DNA of 64,000 nucleotides from Kitasatospora sp. GP82 (GTDB taxonomy: Bacteria; Actinomycetota; Actinomycetes; Streptomycetales; Streptomycetaceae): assembly GCF_029892105.1 (NCBI RefSeq), contig NZ_JARZAJ010000012.1, positions 124,001 to 188,000 on the forward strand, given 5' to 3'. The first letter of the stretch is position 1. Every line of letters begins with the position of its first letter. Below, piece after piece: positions 33,859 through 41,204 of the stretch. The notes beneath the pieces were generated by a model. It did no database searches. It was not told where the DNA came from and saw only the letters and a program-made list of their open reading frames with translations. The translations under genes and the position numbers were made by a program.

Positions 33859-34464
33859 TCAGGGCGACCGGAACAGCTCGTCCAGGTGATGGGTGAGGAT
33901 CGCCAGCGCGGCGTCGCCGGTGCGTTGGCCGCCGAGCACGCTTGAGCCGAGGCCGTTGACCATGGCCAGCATTCCGGCGGCCGTCATCTCGGGGTTCTTG
34001 CCAGCGTCAATCTCCCCGGCCTGCTGGGCGGCGCGGATCTGCTTGGCGAGGAAGCCCTCGAGGAGGTCGGGCTGCGCCGTTCGGTGTTTCTCCAGCACCT
34101 TGGGGTTGCTGAGTACCAGCGTGTAGTAGGCGGCGTAGGTTCTGGTGATCCGGCGGCTCTCCGGATCGGTCGGCAGGATGCACGAAAGGACTGCGGTCAC
34201 GATGCCGCGCGGTGTGGGCGGGGAGCCCGCCGCGCTGATCCACTTCTCCATGCGGGCCTGGAGTTGGGCGCCGAGCCTGGCCAGCGCGTCCAGCAGCAGC
34301 CCTTCCTTGCTCGCGAAGTAGTACTGCACCAGCCGCAGGGAGACGCCGGCTTCGGCGGCGACCGCCCGCATGCTGGCCGACTGCAGACCCTGGGTGTCGG
34401 CGATACGCAACAGCGCCTCGGCGATCTGTCGTCTGCGTTCCTCCTGATCGACCCGCTCGTTCAT
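33859..34464 (-). CDS. TetR-family repressor
   Basis: 201 residues. The N-terminal HTH (about 8-55) is clear: RRQIAEALLRIADTQG, then SMRAVAAEAGVSLRLVQYYFASKEGLL. The C-terminal ligand domain is helical (YAAYYTLVLSNPKVLEKH, then GMLAMVNGLGSSVLGG). ATG 34464 has GAGAGGG upstream; the longer frame is not needed. It is divergent from the alpha/beta hydrolase gene, and the 55-base gap carries repeated GTATCA dyads. It probably represses both genes and responds to a small hydrophobic compound that the hydrolase acts on. Confidence 0.88.
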   Translation of the reverse strand: MNERVDQEERRRQIAEALLRIADTQGLQSASMRAVAAEAGVSLRLVQYYFASKEGLLLDALARLGAQLQARMEKWISAAGSPPTPRGIVTAVLSCILPTDPESRRITRTYAAYYTLVLSNPKVLEKHRTAQPDLLEGFLAKQIRAAQQAGEIDAGKNPEMTAAGMLAMVNGLGSSVLGGQRTGDAALAILTHHLDELFRSP

Positions 34465-34492
34465 GATGCGACATCCCTCTCGTGGTACACCC

Positions 34493-34519
34493 GTATCATG
34501 CTGTGATACACCTGTATCA
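34493..34519. promoter_or_regulatory. TetR operator array of alternating GTATCA half-sites
   Basis: GTATCA-TGCTG-TGATAC (34493-34509) and TGATAC-ACCT-GTATCA (34504-34519) share a middle half-site, and a weaker GGTACA precedes them. The last half-site touches the hydrolase ATG at 34519, so a bound repressor would cover the translation start region. Confidence 0.65.
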
Positions 34520-35382
34520 TGCGAATCAGCCAGTTCAAGAACAACCAGGCCAGAGACCGATTCCGCGCCGCCTACGAACGGACTCTGGAGGAACTGTGGC
34601 CGGGGCCGCGGACGGCGCTCGACCTTCCGACCACGTTCGGGACCACCCGCGTCTACCGAACCGGGCCGCAGAGCGGCGAGCCGATCGTGCTGCTGCCCGG
34701 CTCGGGCGGAAACGCGCTGATGTGGCACCGGTACATCGACGCGCTGGCTCAGCACCATCCGGTCATCGCCGTCGACGCGATCGGCGAGCCGGGCGCGAGC
34801 GTGCAGACCGCCCCGATCGCCGACGGCCAGGACGGCGCTGCCTGGCTGGACGAACTCCTGGCCGCACTGGAGGTGACGGCTGCCCATCTCGTCGGCTGCT
34901 CCTACGGCGGCTGGCTGGCGGTCAACCACCAGATCCACCGCCCCGGACGGACCGCCTCCCTCACCCTGCTGGATCCCGCTGGCTTCGCCGACTTCGGCCC
35001 CCGGTTCTACGCCTGGCTGATCGCCGGCGGGCTCGCCGCAACAGCGCCACGCCCGCTCCGCCCCCGTCTGGCCCGCCTGGTCGGCAACAGCGCCATCCTG
35101 GAGAGCGAACTGATGAGCCTGATGCGCGCGTCGATGGGATTCCGCCGCGCACTCCCGGTGCCCCCGGTCTTCTCCGACGAAGAGCTACACCGCTTGCGTG
35201 TTCCCGCACTGTTTCTGCTCGGGGCGCGCAGCGCCATGCACGACTCACGCGACGTCGCCGACCGCATCGGCAGGCTCGTGTCCTCGGCCCGGGTGGAGAT
35301 CGTGCCCGGCGCCGGCCACGCGTTGCCGACCGACCAGCCGGCTCTGGTGGCCGAACGCATCCTCAATGCCGTCGGGCAGTAG
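34519..35382 (+). CDS. alpha/beta hydrolase
   Basis: 287 residues. Oxyanion segment LLPGSGGNALMWH, nucleophile elbow GCSYGG, acid in LFLLGARSAMHDS region and the catalytic histidine in GAGHALPTDQP are all in order. The family includes esterases, lactonases and haloperoxidase-like enzymes; the substrate is unknown. ATG 34519 lies inside the operator array with no ribosome site, so the mRNA may be leaderless. It is paired with the divergent TetR gene, and the pair is flanked by IS630-type ends in the same orientation. Confidence 0.85.
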   Translation: MRISQFKNNQARDRFRAAYERTLEELWPGPRTALDLPTTFGTTRVYRTGPQSGEPIVLLPGSGGNALMWHRYIDALAQHHPVIAVDAIGEPGASVQTAPIADGQDGAAWLDELLAALEVTAAHLVGCSYGGWLAVNHQIHRPGRTASLTLLDPAGFADFGPRFYAWLIAGGLAATAPRPLRPRLARLVGNSAILESELMSLMRASMGFRRALPVPPVFSDEELHRLRVPALFLLGARSAMHDSRDVADRIGRLVSSARVEIVPGAGHALPTDQPALVAERILNAVGQ

Positions 35383-36320
35383 TGCCACCGGGTCGGTCCC
35401 GGACTCCTGATTCCTTGTTACCCAGATTGGACTCGCGATGATGTCGGCCATCAGGGCAGGGCGGTGATCAGCCCGGTCTCGGCCAGGCAGCCGTCGATGA
35501 GCTGCGGCCGGTACTGGATCTTGCGTAAGCCTCGTCTGACTGTCCGCACGAGGTGGTCCGGATCGGCGAATGCGACATTAGCCAGGGACCCCCGTCGCAG
35601 CAGTGACCAGATACCCTCGACCGGGTTGAGGTCGGGCGCGTACGGGGGCAACTGGTAGACGGTGAGCCACTCCTGGGAGGCGATGAACTCCTTCATGCCG
35701 GCGGCCAGGTGGGTATTCAGGTTGTCCCAGATCTTGCGTCCTGAACATGAAAGGGAGCTGATTGTAGGAACAGCTTCCGAAAATGGTGCTGTGCGGAAGA
35801 TGAAGGATTTTATGGCCCTTCGGAGTCGCCCTGCGGGGGGAGGCTCCAAACCGCCTCATGCCGCGTTGGCTGAAGACCGTCGTGGTGAGCGATGAGGAAA
35901 AGGCGTCGTAAGAGGCGTCAGGTGGGGACCGGGAAGACGAACGCAAGTGAATCGCTGCTGACGTGTCGAAAGACAAACAGATGACATCGAAACCGGGGCA
36001 TGGTCTGGTCCCCGGGATGAGCCTGGCGGGTTCCCGCTTATTGGCCAGGCGGTGTCCGGCATATAGGCGACGTGAGTCCGGTCTGCGGCTTCCGCATGGA
36101 ACAGGAGAAGGCAGGCCCGATACTGCCCGCCGCGCGGCGGTGGGCGAGAGGGAGTGCCCCAAGCAGCGGACACTGCGAGGGGTCGAGTACCGATGCGGGT
36201 CCTGCTGGCGGACCGGCCCGTAGTAGTGGTGAAGTCCCTGTAACGGGGGCGGAGCGAAGGGGCCGGGTCGTTCGTGACTGTGTTGATCGCATCAACCGGA
36301 AGTTCTCCGGGAGGAGTTCG

Positions 36321-37580
36321 ATGGGCCAGTTGAAGTCTCAGGTCAAGCCGTTTGATATTTCGAAGTGGGAAGTCAAGGAGGCATGGGAGGAAGTCAGGGC
36401 GAATAAGGGCGCCCCTGGAGTGGACGGGCAGAGCATCGCCGACTTCGAGAAGGACCTTCAGAGCAATCTGTAGAAGGTCTGGAACCGGATGTCGTCGGGC
36501 TCATACTTTCCGCCCCCTGTGCGCGCGGTGGCCATTCCCAAGCCGCAAGGCGGTGGCACGAGGATGCTCGGCATTCCCGCTGTCGCCGACCGGGTGGCAC
36601 AGACCGTGGTGGCCCGGCATCTGATGCGGAGGGTGGATCCCATTTTCCACCCGGACAGCTTCGGATACCGGCCCGGGCGGTCGGCTTTGGACGCGGTGGG
36701 GAAATGCCGGGAGCGTTGCTGGAAGCGGGACTGGGTGGTGGAGTTCGACATTGCCAAGTTCTTCGACAGCGTGCCCTGGGGCCTGCTGGTCAAGGCCGTG
36801 GAGGCTCACACTGACGCCGTCTGGGTGAACTTGTATGTCCGGCGGTGGCTCGCTGCCCCGCTCGCCATGCCCGACGGCTCCCTGGTGGAGCGGGAGCGCG
36901 GAACCCCGCAAGGGGCACCGGTGTCTCCCGTCCTGGCGAACCTGTTCCTGCACTACGCGTTCGACACCTGGATGACCCGGGAGTTCCCGGCCGTCTGGTT
37001 CGAACGCTATGCGGACGACGCGGTGCTGCACTGCGACACCGAGCGACAGGCCCGCGAGGTGCTGGCCGCGCTCACGGACAGGATGGCCGAGGTCGGGCTG
37101 CATCTGCACCCGGACAAGACCCGGATCGTGTACTGCAAGGACGGATCCCGCCAAGGCTCCTACGGGCACGAGGCGTTCACGTTCCTCGGGTACACGTTCC
37201 GCGCCAGGCGAAGCCGGACCCGGCACGGCAGGAAGTTTCTGTCGTTCGAGCCGGCGGTCAGCCAGGACGCCCTGAAAAGGATCGGCCGGGAGGTGCGGTC
37301 CTGGCACCTGCACACCCGCTCGGATCTGTCCTTCAACGAGCTCGTCCGCAGGGTCAACCCCGTGGTGGCGGGCTGGATCAACTACTACGGCCGCTTCAGG
37401 CCGTGGGAGCTGCATCCCTTCTTGATGCGCATCAACGCCTACCTGGTGCGCTGGATCCGCCAGAAGTACAAACGGCTCGCGGCCAAGCGGAAGGCCACCG
37501 CGAAACTGCGGGAGATCGCCCAGCGATACCCCCGCATGTTCGCGCACTGGCGCTACACCGTGGACGCCTCGCTGATCTGA
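36321..37580 (+). pseudogene. ltrA-like: group II intron reverse transcriptase/maturase with an in-frame stop
   Basis: 419 codons from ATG 36321 (GGGAGGAG upstream). Reverse-transcriptase blocks are complete: ANKGAPGVDG (RT0-1), DRVAQTVVARHL, FHPDSFGYRPGRSALDA, EFDIAKFFDSVPW, TPQGAPVSPVLANLF and the active site YADD at residues 230-233. The maturase X domain (INYYGRFRPWELHPFL) ends the protein; no endonuclease domain is present. A single TAG at 36471-36473 interrupts the frame where relatives have Tyr or Phe before KxWNRMSSG. Reinitiation at ATG 36489 would give a protein lacking RT0-1. Intact otherwise, so the mutation is recent. Confidence 0.88.
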
Positions 37581-37594
37581 CGATCAGAGCGACA

Positions 37595-37664
37595 AGAGCC
37601 GTGTAACGGGCGACTGTTACGCACGGTTCTGTGAGAGCCGAGGGGTGAGATTCCCCTCGGCTAC
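37595..37664 (+). ncRNA. group II intron domains V and VI
   Basis: Domain V is the 36-base hairpin starting AGAGCCGTG with the catalytic AGC and closing CACGGTTCT. Domain VI is the following hairpin GCCGAGGGG/CCCCTCGGC, with an unpaired A near its 3' base as the candidate branch point. Confidence 0.75.
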
Positions 37665-38566
37665 TCGGCAAGACGATCGGGCCGCCGAGCTGAGCGTGTG
37701 CCGCAACGACCAGGTCACGGTAGTCGCTCCAGGCGAAGCTCTTGCGGCCATTGCTTCTGCCCTGGCCATCATCCAGCCTGGGCCGGTAGATCAGCCGGGA
37801 CCGCTCGCCGGGCTTGTAGCAGGTCAGGGCGGCGACCGAGATCCGCCGGCGGGAGCGGCCGCGCACCCGAATAACGGGCGTGCGGCCGCGACGTCCCCAG
37901 GTACGGGCACGCGGCGGCGTCATCGAGACCCCGGCCTCGTCCTCAAAGACCAGCCAGGCTCCAAGCGCCGCCGCCAGGCTTTTACCTGCGGCCACACCTG
38001 CCTCTTCCACACCTCGACCGCCCCGTCGTCACGCTCGAGCGCGCGCCGGGCAGGCTGCTGGCACGACCAGCCATTGCGCCGCATCAGCTTCCACACGCCC
38101 TGGACCGTGTACGAGACGTGGAACCGCCGACCGATCACAGTCTTGATCCGCGCCAGCGTCCACCGCTGGTCCTCCCAGCCGTGCGCCAGCGGCCCCTTCT
38201 CCAACTCCCGCTCCAGCTGAGCGAACTGCCGCTCGCTGAGCCTGGGCAGAGACTGCGGCCCCTTCGACCCCAGGACCACCGAGCCGCCCTGCCGCCCTGC
38301 CGCCAAGCCTGACGTCACCGCTCCACCGACCGCACAGTGACCCGGAGATCAGCGGCGATCACCCTATTGCTGTCACCGCGTTCGAACCGCTCGGCGGCGT
38401 CCAGCCGCACCCGCTCCCGACGCTGTTGCTCCTGGGCGGTCAACCCGCCCCCCCTGCGCATACCGCACCCTGATCTCGTACCGCAGGGATCAAGGACCGT
38501 CAGCACCTACGACACGGCGAGTTCAACCTGAGTAATCAAGCATAAATACCTTGAGGAGGTGCATTG

Positions 38567-38929
38567 ATGGATCATCAGCAACTGCTGGCTGCGCTGCGTC
38601 AGGCCGGCGTCGACGACCGGTCGTTCTGCATCAGGGGTCACGCGCTGCCTGGCTGGTTCGGCGAGGGAGGAATCCTCGACCAGGCCGCCGATGGCCGGTG
38701 GTTCGTGGGTGGTGTAGAGCGCGGTCGCCTCGACGTCGATCGCTATTTCGACTCCGAGGAGGATGCCTGCCAGTTCGTCTATGATCTGCTGACTCGTCCG
38801 CGCCCCGCTCCCCGCGAGCGCACCCCGGAGGAGCGGGCCGCAGACCGCGAACGTTCCCGGCAGCGCCAGGCCGAACTACGCGAGGAGATGGCCAGGGCAA
38901 AGGCCCATCACCAGGAAAACGACGGGTGA
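38567..38929 (+). CDS. small acidic hypothetical protein
   Basis: 120 residues from ATG 38567, with a perfect GAGGAGG seven bases upstream. The N-terminal globular part (HQQLLAALRQAGVDDRSF, GWFGEGGILDQAADGRWFVGG, FDSEEDACQFVYDLL) is acidic. It is followed by a highly charged helix of about 40 residues (ERTPEERAADRERSRQRQ). The globular part looks like immunity-type proteins that accompany polymorphic toxins, and a TNT toxin fragment exists in the same accessory region. That link is only a suggestion. It starts 30 bases beyond the IS630 end. Confidence 0.6.
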   Translation: MDHQQLLAALRQAGVDDRSFCIRGHALPGWFGEGGILDQAADGRWFVGGVERGRLDVDRYFDSEEDACQFVYDLLTRPRPAPRERTPEERAADRERSRQRQAELREEMARAKAHHQENDG

Positions 38930-39598
38930 GGCAAGGCTGTGGCGAGCAGCCATCGGGCGCTCGCCACAGTCACCTCCTGAACTGCTCCGGGAGCCAGCCC
39001 GGGGCGGTTCGGCTTGTTGGGCGGCCTTTGACCCCGGATGTTGGACACGGGCTATGCGGCTTCGGCCAGGGTAGTTGATGTTGTGTTGAGCGCGGTCTAG
39101 TAGGCGATGGGACTGCGGTGTCCGAGGCGGGAGGGACAGCGGACGGTGTTCTAGCGGTGAGCCCAGCGGAAGACCGCCAGGCGGGCCTCGCGCTCGCTTG
39201 GCCAGCCTCTGCGCCCTTGCAGCAACTCCCTTTTGAGAGTGGCATTGAAGCTCTCGGCCGCCGCGTTGTCCGCGCTGCTGCCGATCGCGCTCATGGACTG
39301 GCGGACACCTGCCCGAGTGCCCGAGTGCCCGAGTGCCCGCGACGGCCCATCAGCCAGAATGCGACCCAACCGGCCGACCATGAATGCGACCACAAGGCGG
39401 CCGCGACCGGACGCACCGCGCAGGACACCGTCCTGGCGCAGGCCGGTCCGGGGCCCGGCTCGGCCGGTGGGCGGAAATTGGTGCCGGTCCGGGTGCGACC
39501 GGATCGGGGGCTCGACTCGTGTATAGGGCGGAGCCCGTGCTCGGGCCGGGTTGTGGAGCCGCTGTGCCGGTGGGCGGCGGGTGGGACAGGGGAGTGGG
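38930..39598. other. intergenic stretch with an IS3 scrap
   Basis: About 670 bases. The only recognisable content is the IS3-family transposase fragment at 39060-39306 and a short GAGTGCCC tandem run near 39311-39340. The rest is GC-rich without a convincing gene up to the start at 39599. Confidence 0.6.
39060..39306 (-). pseudogene. IS3-family transposase (OrfB) 3' remnant
   Basis: Reading leftwards: SMSAIGSSADNAAAESFNAT, then LKRELLQGRRGWPSEREARL and VFRWAHR, a TAG, then SRLGHRSPIAY. This is the C-terminal part of an IS3 OrfB including the last catalytic Glu (in AAAESF) and the usual R-x-H-S/x-L-G-x-x-SP end. The stop and missing 5' portion show it is dead. Confidence 0.75.
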
Positions 39599-40468
39599 AT
39601 GGACGATTTCCGAGAGGTCCTGAGCGAGGAGCTGTCGTCGCTCGGTGCGCAGCCGCCTGCGTTGGGGGACCTGGTCGGGGAGGCCACGCGGGCGGGTCGG
39701 CGGGTCCGGCGGGTGCGGATGTGGGCTGCCGTCGGGGGGTCGGCCGTCGCGATGGCTGCCGTGGGCGTTCTGTTGAGCGTGCTGGTGACGGGCGGGGTGA
39801 AGGGAGGCGGCGGTGTGGCCGCCGCGGGCCCCGCCTCAAGCTCTCCGGCGCTCTCGGCCAGTCCGTCGGGTGGTGTCCCGTCGGGTTCGAGTGCGTCGGC
39901 GAGCAGCTCGGCGGCCCCGAGCTCCGGCGCGACGGTCACTCGCACCGCGCCTCCTGCACCGCCGCCCGGCAAGGCCGGCGGGGGGAAGGTCCGGGCCACC
40001 GCAGCAGGCCTGTTGGAGGAGGTGCTGCAGCTGCTGCCCGCGGGCAGTACGAGCAACTACGCGGGCGACTCGGGGGCCGTTCCCCTCGTGCAGACGTATC
40101 TGACCACGGCGGCCGGAACCGGGATGATCCGGCTGAGCGTCTTCTCGGAGCAGGTACCGATGGACTGTGCGGGGGCCGCCGAGTGCCTGACCGATCCGTA
40201 CGGCCACAAGGCGCGGGTCGACCACGAGGCGGGTAACTGCGTTCAGGACACCGTGGTCCAGGTCGACCATGGTGACGGCACCTCGGTGCAGGTCGACATC
40301 GGTACCTGCCTGGACTACACCGACAGTCACAACGCGCCCGGTGTGCAGGCCCTGACAGTCCAGCAGGCCGTGGCAATAGCGGGCAACCCGGCCCTCGGCC
40401 CGCTGATGGACTCCGCCACCGTGCAGGCCGGGGAGGGCAGGTTCCCCGACCTTCCGTCCATCGGCTGA
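39599..40468 (+). CDS. membrane protein upstream of a sigma factor, possible anti-sigma partner
   Basis: 289 residues from ATG 39599. A short cytoplasmic part (MDDFREVLSEELSSLG, 1-40) and one membrane helix (WAAVGGSAVAMAAVGVLLSVL) are followed by a Ser/Ala/Pro linker and an extracytoplasmic domain of about 150 residues with three or four cysteines (VPMDCAGAAECLTDPYG). No zinc-type anti-sigma motif (HxxxCxxC) is seen. The topology and the sigma gene downstream make a sensor or anti-sigma role plausible, but this is inference. Confidence 0.65.
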   Translation: MDDFREVLSEELSSLGAQPPALGDLVGEATRAGRRVRRVRMWAAVGGSAVAMAAVGVLLSVLVTGGVKGGGGVAAAGPASSSPALSASPSGGVPSGSSASASSSAAPSSGATVTRTAPPAPPPGKAGGGKVRATAAGLLEEVLQLLPAGSTSNYAGDSGAVPLVQTYLTTAAGTGMIRLSVFSEQVPMDCAGAAECLTDPYGHKARVDHEAGNCVQDTVVQVDHGDGTSVQVDIGTCLDYTDSHNAPGVQALTVQQAVAIAGNPALGPLMDSATVQAGEGRFPDLPSIG

Positions 40469-40624
40469 CTGTGCCGGGGCGGTCTCACAGGCCCGTGCCG
40501 CGACAGTCGGTCGGAGAGCAGTCGAAGCAGTCGAGTCAGTCGCGCTATGGCCCCACAGTGCCGGGGCTGTGGCGCGGGTATCGTTTCCGGGCCGGTGCGC
40601 CGGCCGGGACAGGGGGAGCAGGCC

Positions 40625-41140
40625 ATGCGTGGGGAGCCGGAGTTCATAGCGTTTGCGGAGGCCAATGTCGTACGGCTGAGGCAGATCGCCTATCTGATGT
40701 GCCGTGACTGGCATCTGGCCCAGGACCTCACCCAGAGCACGCTCACCAAGATGTACGTGGCCTGGAACCGGATCGGCCGCAAGGGCCCCGAGGATCCGTT
40801 CCACTACGCCCGCAAGGTGCTGCTCAACACCGTCCTCGACCACCGGCGGCTGCGCAGCAGCACCGAGGTCGCCACCGAACGGCTGCCCGACCGCACCGCC
40901 GACTCCGATCCCACCGCGGTACGGCTGACGCTGCTGGAGGCACTGGGACAACTGGCCCCGCGTGATCGGGCCATCCTGCTGCTGCGCTACTGGGAGGACC
41001 ACAGCGTCGAGACGACGGCCGAGATCCTGTCGGTCAGTCCGTCCGTGGTGAAGTCGCAGAGCATGCGCGCCCTGGCCACGCTGCGGGCCCAGTTGGGCGC
41101 GGACCGCGAGCTGCTGCTCGAGGACTCCCGGGCCGGATAG
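40625..41140 (+). CDS. ECF sigma factor, SigE-like
   Basis: 171 residues. Region 2 (about 8-75) contains FAEANVVRLRQIAYLM and DLTQSTLTKMYVAWNRI; region 4 (about 110-165) has LAPRDRAILLLRYWEDHSV and the DNA-contact helix SVSPSVVKSQSMRALATLR. The compact size and the short linker match the SigE-family ECF group common in Streptomyces. ATG 40625 follows GGGGGAG. The membrane protein gene upstream is the likely partner. Target genes are not evident from the window. Confidence 0.9.
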   Translation: MRGEPEFIAFAEANVVRLRQIAYLMCRDWHLAQDLTQSTLTKMYVAWNRIGRKGPEDPFHYARKVLLNTVLDHRRLRSSTEVATERLPDRTADSDPTAVRLTLLEALGQLAPRDRAILLLRYWEDHSVETTAEILSVSPSVVKSQSMRALATLRAQLGADRELLLEDSRAG

Positions 41141-41141
41141 C

Positions 41142-41165
41142 CGGACAGCCGGACAGCCGGACAGG
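41142..41165. repeat. triple 8-base tandem repeat
   Basis: CCGGACAG occurs three times head to tail right after the sigma-factor stop. Probably slippage; no function apparent. Confidence 0.7.
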
Positions 41166-41190
41166 GAGGGGGCCGGGGCCCGGCCCCCTC
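41166..41190. terminator. bidirectional hairpin terminator
   Basis: GAGGGGGCCGGG pairs with CCCGGCCCCCTC. It lies between the convergent sigma-factor (ends 41140) and phospholipase (ends 41205) genes. Confidence 0.75.
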
Positions 41191-41204
41191 CGGTCAGGGC
41201 GCGG

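Larger units (their letters stand above)
35734..37669 (+). mobile_element. group II intron
   Basis: 1936 bases inserted in the opposite direction to the transposase gene. The boundaries were set by joining 35733 to 37670, which restores GPIVL-IWDNLNTH in frame; a shift of one base gives the same sequence. The 5' end reads TTGCG instead of the usual GTGYG. The 3' end carries domain V (37595-37630, beginning AGAGCCGTG) and domain VI (37632-37664), ending CTACTCGGC. Domains I-IV occupy 35734-36320. Because the intron is antisense to the host gene, it cannot splice out of transposase mRNA. Confidence 0.8.
35451..38506 (-). pseudogene. IS630 transposase, decayed and split
   Basis: The N-terminal HTH part is at 38506-38315 (AAERFERGDSNRVIAADLRV). 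A TGA stands where tryptophan is expected after RSVER, and a frame change lies next to a slipped GGGCGGCA duplication. The middle part runs 38300-37670 with another frame change near 37970 (WLVFEDEAG carries the first catalytic Asp). The C-terminal part is at 35733-35451, with IWDNLNTH (second Asp) and PPYAPDLNPVEGIWS (Glu). The group II intron splits it between GPIVL and IWDN. With two frameshifts, a stop and the intron, no transposase can be made. Confidence 0.82.
35418..38535 (-). mobile_element. IS630-family insertion sequence interrupted by a group II intron
   Basis: Ends are TTACCCAGATTGGACTCGCG at 35418-35437 and the inverted copy at 38516-38535 (16 of 20 match). Removing the 1936-base intron leaves about 1.18 kb, a normal IS630 length. 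The single transposase gene lies on the minus strand. A TA target duplication could not be confirmed from the flanks. Confidence 0.75.

Noticed and set aside
41142..41165. Three CCGGACAG repeats considered as a CRISPR-like array
   Set aside because: Units are 8 bases with no spacers; simple slippage.
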